Part shown: one piece after another, positions 22,561 to 33,024 of the stretch
Layout of the letters: each line of letters begins with the position of its first letter
Numbering within the stretch: position 1 is the first letter of the stretch
Origin: Rhizoclosmatium globosum
Lineage: Eukaryota; Chytridiomycota; Chytridiomycetes; Chytridiales; Chytriomycetaceae
NCBI GenBank assembly: GCA_002104985.1
Contig: MCGO01000126.1
Location: forward strand, 52,004-116,003
Direction: 5' to 3'
Length of the DNA: 64,000 bases
Position numbers and translations under genes: made by a program
The notes under the pieces: model-generated
Told to the model about the DNA's origin: nothing
What the model saw: the letters and a program-made list of their open reading frames with translations, nothing else
Database searches by the model: none

Positions 22561-22920
22561 ACGGCTTGTTTCGTGTTGTTAGAAATTAGAAACTCATAGT
22601 TTTCCCACAAACGGCGCGGAACTGAATGCAAAAGTAGTTTATACGTATACAAATGAGTTTTTGGGTTATTGTGGTGTATGAAAACGCGTAAGTTTTGGAT
22701 GTTGGTTGAGTTAAAAAGCTCACCTTTTGTTGTATGACATTCTGTCGACAAACCACCCTGTCCACCATTCTCTGCATTGAGACACTAATTCAGAGCATTT
22801 TGAAATCTGAAGATATTTGGCCAATATTTGGCGCATTGATTTGATCAGACCACACCATCCCATCATGTCCACCATGACCAACTCACCACACCGCTTCTTC
22901 ACCGCCGCCTCTAAAACGTG
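22561..22920. other. spacer between two tRNA genes
   Basis: 360 bp with no gene that can be supported. The only open frames are short and uninformative. Confidence 0.5.
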
Positions 22921-23002
22921 TGAGCAGTGTGGGATTCGAACCCACGCCTACGAATAGATCACGGCCTTAACGTGACACCTTAGACCGCTCGGTCAACTGC
23001 CC
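22921..23002 (-). tRNA. tRNA-Leu (AAG)
   Basis: An 82-nt class II tRNA on the minus strand. The acceptor is GGGCAGT/ACTGCTC with discriminator A, the anticodon stem is TCACG/CGTGA with loop TTAAGGC (anticodon AAG), a long variable arm contains CTA-TTCG-TAG, and the T arm is GTGGG-TTCGAAT-CCCAC. The variable arm and anticodon identify Leu. A TTTT terminator follows (plus AAAA at about 22913). Confidence 0.92.
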
Positions 23003-23331
23003 TTCTGGCAATACTACTTTTAGTTAACCCAGAATGCCAATTACTTGGAATTAGGAACAATAAGTGGCTGTCATTTTGATGGATTGTTAATCTGAACAGT
23101 GAAAGCAGGGCCGTTCGGTTGGAATCATTGTGGTTATGGTTCGGCCTTGAAGGTTCTGGACGCCCATTTACAATCCATCTTCACTCAAGGTGACAACAAC
23201 ACACATGAAACATGAAGTCACTTGACGTTGACATACCATTTTTTTAGTGCAGTACTGGTTGTGAGTTCATTCATTGACGCAGTTCCCAAATTCTTTATTC
23301 GACACTTCAAATAGTATATTAAATAGCTTGA
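23003..23331. other. intergenic
   Basis: 329 bp between tRNA-Leu and the 3' end of the TBCB gene. No gene or clear signal is seen. Confidence 0.45.
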
Positions 23332-24302
23332 CTACATTTCATCATCCTCCAAATCCGCAAACAAGTCCTCTTCAGGATAGTCCCCCACTTGCACGCGGTT
23401 GGGCCGAGCAAAAGCAGCGTACTTGTTTTTCGCATCAAAATACCGTTCCCCACCAACGGACCCATCGTGTTTCCCAACTGGTTCATCATACTCAATCCCC
23501 ACCCAATATCCAGGCTTGAATTGAGTCAGTCCCACGAATTTCACGGTACCCCTCTTTGCTAGACCACCCGCCTCTTCTGAAATGACTTGACACCGGTCCC
23601 CTACATTTATTTTTGACGCTTCCTCCTTGAATTCGTCTTGTGCGGGTGTGGATGACGTTGTTGAGGCTGCATCCGCGAATCTTCCCAGCTTCATGCGCTG
23701 CTTAAAAGCACGGACAGAGTCTGAGCATATAACAACAATAAGCCATTTCAATAACGAAAAGAGAAATCCCGCACGCACCGTTCCTCTTTTCGTATTCCTC
23801 ATCAGTAATTTCAAACTTTTTCACCTGGGACACGTCGGTAAACGCGCCCTTTTGTCTGTGTGGATTTGAGTCAGTTGCGTGGATTCTGCAAAAGTCGTCG
23901 ATTGGATAAAATCCGAGCAGCTTTTCGTCGTCGTCGATTTGGCAAAGTGGCGAATCGGATGCGGAAAAGAGAGTGAGGCGCATTGAGGATGTTGGAATTC
24001 CGGTGATTGGTTCGAGGCGTTCCTGTTCAAATGTTTAGAAAGCGGCTTTAAAGTAGCCTGGTGTAGCTGGTGGTAGTTGGAGGTAGGGAGCAGGGTGGGT
24101 TCGAGGAGGGGACTAGAGCAGCTTATGCTATGAGGAGTTGGAGGGTGTTGTATTAGGGACCCACCTTTAGAGCAGCAATGGAAGTTCCCCTGTCAAATCT
24201 GCGCTCACTAGTAACACCTTCCGATGAAACAAAGACGGTGACAACTGCTCTTGAGAAAGTGGCTGTTGGATTGTGAAGGAGGGAGTGCGATGTTGTGGCC
24301 AT
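23332..24302 (-). CDS. TBCB: tubulin-folding cofactor B
   Basis: Three exons (24165-24302, 23779-24022, 23332-23720) give 256 residues, close to the usual 240-250. The N-terminal ubiquitin-like domain starts TTSHSLLHNPTATFSRAVVT. The family block DSVRAFKQRMKLGRF links to a C-terminal CAP-Gly domain (GDRCQV..., GTVKFVG, KPGYWVGIEYDEPVGKHDGS) and ends with an acidic EDLFADLEDDEM tail that binds the tubulin/TBCE partner. TBCB captures alpha-tubulin from chaperonin and, with TBCE, dissociates tubulin dimers. The start at 24302 is the ATG matching the family N-terminus; the in-frame ATG 60 bp upstream adds a basic stretch unlike the family. The yeast counterpart is Alf1. Confidence 0.94.
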
Positions 24303-24631
24303 TTGTTTGGTTTCTTTTCCACCCCTTCCAATTCTATCTCTTCCCTTATTAAATCTATTCATTTCTCTTCTTTTCCTTTATTATCAAATTAATTCATGTT
24401 GTCTTTCTTTGATTTTTTCCATCATCGGATTACTTTTACGGTTCCTTTGAGTATGGTACTGATGAATACAACACATGGAATATACTTGATGTTTAATAAA
24501 GAAAGTGTCAGTGTAAATAAATCACGGGCTGAGCCACAATAATAAGAAATAAGCAAATCAAATTGAAACTCCACCAAAGAAATGCTTGAGCACCTCCATG
24601 GCCAAGGTACAAGAAGCCACAGTTACCAATA
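24303..24631. promoter_or_regulatory. divergent intergenic region TBCB/calpain
   Basis: About 330 bp between the TBCB start (minus) and the first exon of the calpain that can be read. The calpain's true ATG probably lies in this region or just after it, but the first intron could not be placed with confidence. Confidence 0.4.
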
Positions 24632-27379
24632 GTTATTAAGCTCCTTCTCAGACTACTCCAAACTATTCTCACTTCACGCAAAGAATCGACGACGCTTCGT
24701 TGACGATGTAACATGTCCAAAGCTTGGCCACAAACAACTCATCGCTTTTCCTCCTTCATCAGATATTCCCACCCTCAGATGTTTCACTCTATGGACCTGG
24801 TGTGAAGCCTCCAGATAATGAAGAAGTTGTCTGGATTCGAGCTTGTGAATTGGCGCCACAGCCAACGCTTTTCATCAGAAACTCAGTCTCTGCAAATATT
24901 ACTCCTGTAAACTTATAATATAAGTATATTTTAAGTGATATTGAATTTGAGTGATAGGGTCTGTTAGGGCACCATTGGCTAGTCAACGCCATCGCAGCCA
25001 TGACAATTCATCCCACCCTCCTAGACAAAGTCGTTCCTGAAATAACAGAGCAAGACTGGATCAATGACACAGTTTAGTTCTCATTGACCCCCCATACTCT
25101 CAAAATTCTTATGTTGGATTCATAGGATGCAAGAAAACGTGGGAATTATTACAGAGGGTACCACCGCAGTCCTGACTTACATCCTGGAATCTTTCGATTC
25201 AGGTTCTTTGTTTTTGGAAAGTGGGTCGAAGTTGTTGTGGATGATTACCTGCCGTGTACTCCATCTGGTGAGCTTATTTATGCGCGATCCAAAGGTAACA
25301 GTATGAAGGATCCACAGATGTGATTCACTGATTATTACTCCACTAGATCCATCTGAATTCGGAGTTTCTCTCCTCGAAAAGGCCTATGCAAAGCTTTTTC
25401 ATTCAAATTACGCCGCCCTTGCCACAACTTCTCCAACAAGCGCGTTTGTTGATCTTTCAGGAAACGTGCCAGAGCAAATCAATCTTCGCTCTGCTGAAGC
25501 CATGGCTGAATTCCAAAGTACATCTGGGCCTTCCACAGCAAGTGCAGCGACTCCAAAGCCTTCAACGCAGTATGATAAACTATTCAGCTTTTTGTTGAAA
25601 GAGATTAAGGCTGGATCGCTTGTCAGTTGTTCAATGAAACAACCAACACCAGCTTCTTCAGATTCTTCACCTTCGTCAGTTTCTCAAACGAATGAGCAAG
25701 GGCTCTTGTATGGCCACTCATATGCTGTTACAAACGTCATCAAAGTTAAAATCCGCATGTCGAATATGCGAAGACGGCCAGTCGATTTAGTCAAATTGAG
25801 GAATCCTTGGGGAGGGTCTGGTGGATTCAAAGGAAAATGGGGTACAGCGTGGAGCGAAGAATGGCAGCTTGTTACTAGACAAGAAATGAGAAGGCTGGAG
25901 TTGGAGGAGGGGAAGGATGGAAGTTTCTTTATGAGTTTTGAGGTACGATTCGTATTGTTGTTTGTCACTTATTCACCTTCATTCGTGTAGGACTTTATCA
26001 AGTACTTTACATCAATCATTATCTGTCGGCAAATTAAGTACGGACATTCTAACGCATGGCAGTTCTACTCCTCTTGGTCGATAGCATCGAAAACAGCAGG
26101 CGGTTCCATCAAGAACCCTGACACATTCCCTCAAAACCCACAGTTTGTAATCGACATTCAAACCCCAAGTCCACTCCTCATCAGCATAATCCAAAGCGAC
26201 ACCCCTCTCCCATCCACCACAACACTCGTCGCAAAACATCCATTACGTTCTTCAGCCGATACACTCTATTCCCTCCCAACTCCGTCGTACAAACAGCCTC
26301 TCAACAGCATCGGATTCACACTCCTCCACGTCGAAGAAAACCGCAAATACCGTGTCCATAAACTCACATACGACGTCGCGGCTTTAGTACCCTACATTGA
26401 TACGCGTGAAATCTTCACCCGCATCCGGTTGTCACCTGGACGATACGTTCTGTTCCCGACAACCTTGGATCCTGGCTGTGAAGGACGGTTTCTCGTTCGT
26501 GTTGCTACAGACAGTCCAAGTGGGTCTGTGAACGTGTTCCCGCTCGTGAAGGACTTCCCAACTCCGCCGCGTGGAGCTATCGGGTTCCAGAAGGTTCTTA
26601 AAGCGGCTGGGGTTCCAGGCGATAAAGCTGGTTGGGTGCATCCTATTGGTGTGTTTCGGGTTGAAGTTGTTGGTTGTGATGGGTTGAAGAAGGGGAATGG
26701 GTTTATGGGTGTTGAAGGGAATGTGAATCCGTATTGTGTGCTCAAGTTTATGGATATGGGGGAAGGGAGGGGAGTGCCTAGCCCGAAAAGTGAGGTTGTG
26801 AAACCTGTTGTGGCTGAGGTGCCGCCTGTGAAGGAGGTTGGAGGACAGAAAGCTGCAACGCAGAGTTCTGTGGAATGGTTGACGAGTTTGTTTCAAGCGG
26901 CACCTGCTCCTCCTCCACCTGTTGCACCTGCTGCCGAGAGTATTCCTCCACCACCATCAACTTCGAAACAAGCTGTGCCGACAAACTCTACAGCTTCATT
27001 CACACTTCCACATCGACATCAACATTCTCTTGTCACAACCTCCACAGTAAAGTCTTCCCAGAATCCAGTTTTCAATTCATCGTTCATGTGGGCGGTGCGG
27101 AGACCAAGGGAGGCGTCGCTTCTGGTTGAAGTGTGGAGTCGAAGTAGTCTTGGAGTCGGCGACGCGCTTCTTGGGTTTATTGTAGTGGATGTGGAAGACT
27201 ATTGCGGTGAGAAGCGGAGGGATCGAGCATGGGAAGTTTGTATGCCTTTGATAAATGGGGATCGGTTGACCAATCGCGGTGCTGTTGCTGTTGCTGCTGG
27301 TGGCGATACAAAGAAGGACGACGATGTGGGGAAAATACTTGTACGCGTCAAGTATGAGAGTACATTGGAGGGATTGTGA
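24632..27379 (+). CDS. CAPN5/6-type calpain, catalytic Cys replaced by His
   Basis: Exons that can be read: a 5' exon ending 24707 (HAKNRRRFVDD), then 24763-24906, 24958-25071, 25126-25294, 25347-25942 and 25991-27379. The protease core is well conserved: GIFRFRFFVFGKWVEVVVDDYLP, LLEKAYAKLF, the active-site His in LYGHSYAV (about 25715) and Asn in KLRNPWG (about 25802). At the nucleophile position, where the family has QGxxGDCW, the sequence is PGLLGHHW (24955-24978), so Cys is His (CAT, 24973-24975). Domain III and a C-terminal C2-like domain follow, with a Pro-rich insert between C2 strands. The C2 domain and lack of EF hands place it near CAPN5/CAPN6/TRA-3. Proteolysis is predicted to be lost. 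The first ATG is unresolved. Confidence 0.88.
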
Positions 27380-27457
27380 GAGTTTGAGATAAATTAACTT
27401 TAGAAACGTGACATTCATTTTTCTTGTTTGAGTTTATCCACAAATTCCATCAAAAAA

Positions 27458-30400
27458 ATGAGTGCCCCGCTCAGTCCAACCACAAACTCGTCCTTCATTG
27501 GAGAAATCGGGCACTTTCTGATGCGTTCGATATCATCCAAAACACTGAGTGACAGAATCGCTTCATCGACATCGTCAGTCACAAAGTCAAACTCGTCCTC
27601 TTCTCTTGACGTTAAAGCGAATCCGTCAATTGCTTTGGCATGCAAACTAAACAATTTGGAGCCTGTTTTCACTGAAGCAGAGTATGTGCATGATGGTGCT
27701 GAGCTATCGAATCTTTCAGTGGCGGGATTCAACGTTGAGGCTCAACTTGGTGGGAACTGTCCGGATCAGTCTGCTCAAGAATACATCAAAGAACTTAAAT
27801 CTGGAGCATTCGAATTTGGTAAGTATATTACCTGTTTGGGTCTTGAGGGCTTCTATCAGTTTCAGTGTTTTGACATCTTGTTTGACAATACAGATCCAAC
27901 TCATTTCTACGCGTTTGGAAGCTTGGAGCCAGTTGGTGTTATTATAGTCTCTATCGATAAAGAAAAGATAAATGGATGCGTGCGGTCAAAACTGGTGCGT
28001 GCCACTTCAATCTCTTCAGTCTTCACTTACTTGGAAAATAGGGACTGTTTCGATACCCACTCGACCCAGCTTTATCAGAATCTCACGACTTTTACAAATG
28101 CGCTGCTTTTGTTCTCGCAAAGTTTATTAGCCGATATGGATATCTCTGGACTTCCCAATCACGTTCCTCAACTACAACTCTATCTGAAACAGCCCATGAT
28201 TCAGATCACACGCGATACCATTCCGTGCACAGCATTTCTCACAAAGGAGCCTCCGAATCTGACCAAAAAGAGTTGCAGGCTGCATCTGACGCCTTTTTCG
28301 CATCGGCCAGGTATTCCGATGAATTGACTGCCGATCAACTCGTCCCGCTTCTTAAATCGTTCGGGAACTGTTTCAAGTATCATCCTGTGCAGCATGTTGT
28401 TGTGGATGTGTATGATTTGACGGAGGGGGTACCGTGTTTTTATGACGTTGAGGCTGTGTTTGGTGTACCTACGGTTTCTGTATTTGCGTTTGATAGAAAG
28501 GGACCTGCGCTTATAGATTTGTTTGGAAAAGGTATGGAGCATCGTTTTATTCAGTGACGGATTTTTAATCGGGGATTAGATCAGGATCTGAAGAGGCCTG
28601 GCGTGGATGAATTCAAAGACCCTGGTCGAAGCCCCGTGAGTCTATTTTGAGTTCAAATTTTCGATTTATTTATTCATTGTTCTGTAGATTGACGAACCAG
28701 AAAAACGAAACGGATTATTTATGGAAATATACGACATTGAAGTCAAATATCAAAAGAATCTGGAAATGATGATGGCAAGTTGGTCTCTCTACGTCGAATA
28801 TAATGCTGATATGATGATAAGGATATGTACGCATGCTTCGAAACTCGAATCAAAGAAGATAAAGCCTTCTCGATGGACAAATACCACCTCATCAATTGCT
28901 TTCCCGACGTATCCGAGTTCAAAAAGATTTCGGCCGCATTTTCGAGTGTGTTGAAATCCAAGTACTTTGATCAACCGAAGCCAAATATGCAAGTTTATAT
29001 TAGATTGCTCTTGGAATATGTATGACGGTGTATTCGTTCCATCAACCTTACTCACGACGCAATGACAGGTTGACCAGTTTGAACCTCTCATTCTCAAAGC
29101 GGTAAAAGATGTGACTCCTTTCCAAGAAATGCTCGACAAGTTCAAAGACAAAGACGATGTCAAGATGCAATTCGAAGTATGTTTCTCTTCATAATGTTAC
29201 GCATGCTGATTCTTTTGTATAGATCGCATACGAGCTTATCCAGAAGAAAAACAATGGAACATACCACGACATCAATACCTTAGTCGCTCTTCCCTTTTCC
29301 CGCCTTCACTACCTCCGGAGCGGAGTAACAAGTATCCTCCAATGCACCCCAACAACACACCCACTGTCACCCCTCTTCCTCACAACCGCGACTCGCATCC
29401 ACATTTTGAGTCGACGCATCGAATGCACAATGGAAGAACTCGAAGCTAAAACCTTCATGATCAAACTGGGTAAAGCACTTGACAACAGCGAGATCGTCTC
29501 TGCGCATCGAAGCTACCTCTCGGATTACGTTGTTGAAGTGAGTCCGTTGAATTGGGAAGTCGTGAGTGGGGGTGTTGGATGTGGGATTATGCTTTTGAGT
29601 GATATGGTTTTGTTTTTGGGGAAGTGGCAGGAACGGAGCGGGGGGAAGGTTGCGTATCGAGTTCAACGGTATGTGGGGATGGATGATTTGGTTGCTGTGG
29701 AGAGGGATGGACGAGGTATTGTACGGGCTTATATTTTTTACGGTGGATTTAATCGTGATTTGTAGAAATCATCTTTGTGATCAAGTATACTTTGAATCCA
29801 AACGCCGAAAAGAACGAAACAATTCTTCGTTTCATTTGCGAGTCGGAACTGTACTGCGACACTATGTATCGTGAAATCAGACATGTGTGGATATCGCACA
29901 CTTGGGGACACTGTTACATTGGGGCGAGTCATAAAAGGATACCTATATACGTCATGAAACGCGATGAAATTTCTGTGTACTATAGAATGCTCAAGTCTGT
30001 TGATTCGCTCGAGAAAGCTGGATTCAAGAACACTGTGTACGCGGACGTTGGGTTTGTGTTTGGAATTGATTCCAGCATTATGGAAAACATCGCCTCACAA
30101 GTCATCAAGAAATACAGTAAGTCAACCCACCCAAAATCTCGATTCCATTCTAAATACGCCACAATCACAGCTTACTTTGGAGCCTTCTCAACCCCCAAAA
30201 TCCAAACCGACTTCCTCTTCCGCACAACCCAATCCCACAGCATAAAACCACCACAACTCCACTCCCTCCACGGCCAAGAAACCCTCTCATCCACACTCTT
30301 CCACACCTCAACAACACCTCTCCACTTCACATCCCCGCAATCCCCTCTCCACACACACCTCCGAAAACTCCACCTAACAACCACACTCCACACATTCCCA

Positions 30401-32968
30401 CGCGTCTCACTCCTCCGAAAAGCGTCGTTCGCGTGTAAGCAAATCCTGAAGACAAGGTCCCGCCGTCAATCCACCGCAAGCCTCTTCAGCAACACGGACA
30501 TTGACCGAGCCTCCATCACCGATTCCGACGCCGGGTCGTTCTACGTCTCAGAGAGAGGGGATAGTAGTCCTGAGAAGAAAATCGGGTTTGGGTTCGGGAG
30601 GGTTCGGACCATGTCGAATGTTTCTGTTGATTCCAAGTTTGGAGGGGGTGGTGGTGGGGAGGAGGGATTCGGGCGGTTGGGACGCAGGGGAGGCGGCCGA
30701 CGTGGTTTCGGAAGACGGTTGGGGGTACGAGTCCTGTGAAGAAGCGGTGTTGGGAGCGGTTGAGTGATTTGGAGGTTTTGAGGGGGTTGTGTGAAGAGAT
30801 TGAGGGGAGAGGTTTGTGGGTTTTTTTAAGGTGGCTTGGGGTACTGATTATGTTTTTGGAGTAGAAGAGAAAATGGCGTATAATAATGCGGCTGTGGCGG
30901 CGGCGACGTTGCCTGAGTCGATTGTGTATTCGAGGGCTGAATGTATTGCCACTGCTACACGGTCGAAACTAGCTTCTGGATTTATTCTTGCGTTGAGACA
31001 TTTGCTGAATTCGGCTATTGGACCATTCACGTTCTGTGAAACGTTTATTCTAACTCGTCCAATTCAACAACTGCTGTTAAGTAAGTTGATATCCGTACAC
31101 TCTACATTGTAATCTCATTTTTTCTCCCTCCAGAAACCCCATACATCAAAGAACACACAACCCTCAAAAGAATATGCGTCCAAACCAACCTCATCACAAA
31201 CGAATACTTCCGCACCCTCTTCTCCCACCTCCACAAGTAAAAACCCCTCCCCTCCCTTAATCCCACCTCTAAATAACCTAACCTCCTCCCCATACACCTA
31301 CACACACACACAGAATATCAACCGCGAAAACAGGCACAACATCCCCAACCCCCTCGATATCTGGCCGCCTCCCTCTTCCCACACGACGCCGGGAAACACA
31401 GCCCCTATGAGACGCGGTACCTCTGCCTAAGCGTGATCACGCTGCTGATTGAGATGTATCCTGTGCTTGTGGATGGGAAGTGTGAGGTTGTGGATGTGGA
31501 TGGGGATGGGGAGGAGGAGGCGGGGGGTGGGGTGAGGAGTGGGAGTGGGAGTTCTTGGGGGTCGAGGGAGAGTTTTGGGACGCCTGTTGGGGGGACGCCT
31601 GTGCGTGTGCGGTCGATGGGGTGTCTTGGGGGTGGAGAGAGAGGGGGTGGGGGGGTTGTGGTGAGTGGGAAGGGGGTGAGGGTTCTTGGAGCGGAGATGA
31701 AGGTTTTGTTTGAGGGGAGTGTGGCGGCGGAGTGGAGTTGTGATGAGGTTTTGTTGGGGACTGAGGTTGGTGAGGTTGGTGTTGAGAGGGAGGTTGTTGT
31801 TGAGGTGTATCGTGGGTATGTTGCGGAGAGTCTTTGTGGGGTTTCTGTAGATGTTGGCGGTGAGTGTGAGGTTTTGGATGAGGGTGGGTTGCGTGACGAA
31901 GGTGTTGATGTGATTGTGCAAGATGAACTTCAAGCTGCTGAGAATCTTGTCGATACTGAACAGCAACTTAATGTCAATCATCAGACTGAGGATTCATTGG
32001 ATACGGACCCCCAAAACGCGTCTATCAACGAAAGTAGCAAGTGTGGAGTCTTGTATACCAGTTCCAATGATCAAGATATTACCGACGTTGATGCGCCTCT
32101 CGCAGATCTGCAAATGGATACTCATATTGATCCTCAACAGAAGTTGGATACAGACTCGAGTGACCTTAAAACCAACATCGAAACGTGCGAAGTCTTGGAA
32201 GAGAGTGGTCCAACGGAAATCGCCGTGCTCGCTACGAATAATATTCTGGAAGCTGAAGTTCATTTCGACAGTGCTGTAAACCCGATGGTTATTGTTGCGA
32301 CCACTACGAATAATATTCTGGAAGCTGAAGTTCATTTCGACAGTGCTGTAAACCCGATGGTTATTGTTGCGACCACTACGAATAATATCCTGGAAGCTGA
32401 AGTTCATTTCGACAGTACTGTAAACCCGACGGATATAAATAATATTCTGGAAGCTGAAGTCGATTTCGACAGAGCTGTAAAGAACACGTCGGATCTTAAC
32501 AAGAATAATGAGGCTGTCGTCATTGATAATAACGAAGACAGAGAAATCACGGATGAAAATAATGGAGCTGCCACTGCCCCATCAGCCACCGCAGAGGATG
32601 TATATGAAATGAGGACAGACTCGGAACCTGTCGTGGATGCAGAAACTTTGGATGTGCAACCTTCAAGAGAATTTACCAGCGAAAACTTTCCCCACCTAAA
32701 CCGAACATCACATTCTGACACTGAATTTGCGGGTGGGGAAGCTACAGGGGTGGATGCAGAGACGGTTTCAGAGCAACGCGATTTCCAGATGGCTGAGATA
32801 CCAATTGATTTAGCTCTCGTGGAAGAGCTTGTAGCGGAAGTTGTCAACAAAGTAATGTACAGTATGGAAGTAGAGTTTGAAGGTGTTGGGGAACTGACGG
32901 AGACAGCCAAACCTCTGTTACTCAACGAATCGAGTCAAGAGAGCACTGATACATTAATTGATGAGTAG
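27458..32968 (+). CDS. large RhoGEF (DH-PH) with RhoGAP-like region
   Basis: Fourteen proposed exons: 27458-27818, 27894-27994, 28042-28531, 28580-28635, 28688-28774, 28822-29019, 29069-29176, 29223-29715, 29766-30116, 30171-30625, 30688-30811, 30865-31080, 31134-31236, 31314-32968. About 1,600 residues. The unassigned N-terminal third is followed by a DH-like helical domain from FMEIYDIEVKYQKNLE to PFSRLHYLRSGVTSILQ, then a PH-like region (TMEELEAKTFMIKLGKAL...). Later exons fit a RhoGAP fold (LASGFILALRHLLNSAIGPF, FRTLFSHLHK, YLAASLFPHD), but no arginine-finger motif is visible. The last exon is acidic and carries a 24-residue repeat. Exons 13 and 14 disagree by one base in frame. The product would switch Rho-type GTPases at membranes. 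Splitting into two genes is possible. Confidence 0.65.
32234..32482 (+). repeat. 72-bp coding minisatellite, about 3.5 copies
   Basis: Copy 1 is 32234-32305 and copy 2 is 32306-32377, almost identical at 72 bp each. Copy 3 (from 32378) is cut short and joins a fourth, more diverged start near 32436. The unit encodes a 24-residue acidic block beginning TNNILEAEVHFDSAVNPM. The period is a multiple of three, so the frame of the RhoGEF gene is kept. Confidence 0.95.
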
Positions 32969-33024
32969 GTTATCTTAGATACAAAATCTTATTCATTGTC
33001 AACTTTGTCCGAATCAAACCAACA

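Noticed and set aside
22470..23010. Possible CRISPR or integrated element near the tRNA cluster
   Set aside because: No regular direct repeats, integrase or attachment duplication. The two tRNAs are of different families and intact.
24508..24720. Minus-strand ORF upstream of calpain exons
   Set aside because: No family seen. It overlaps the region where the calpain 5' exon must lie.
31285..31313. CA-repeat as a possible microsatellite feature
   Set aside because: Only about seven CA units, and it forms the polypyrimidine/acceptor tract of an intron. Too short to call.
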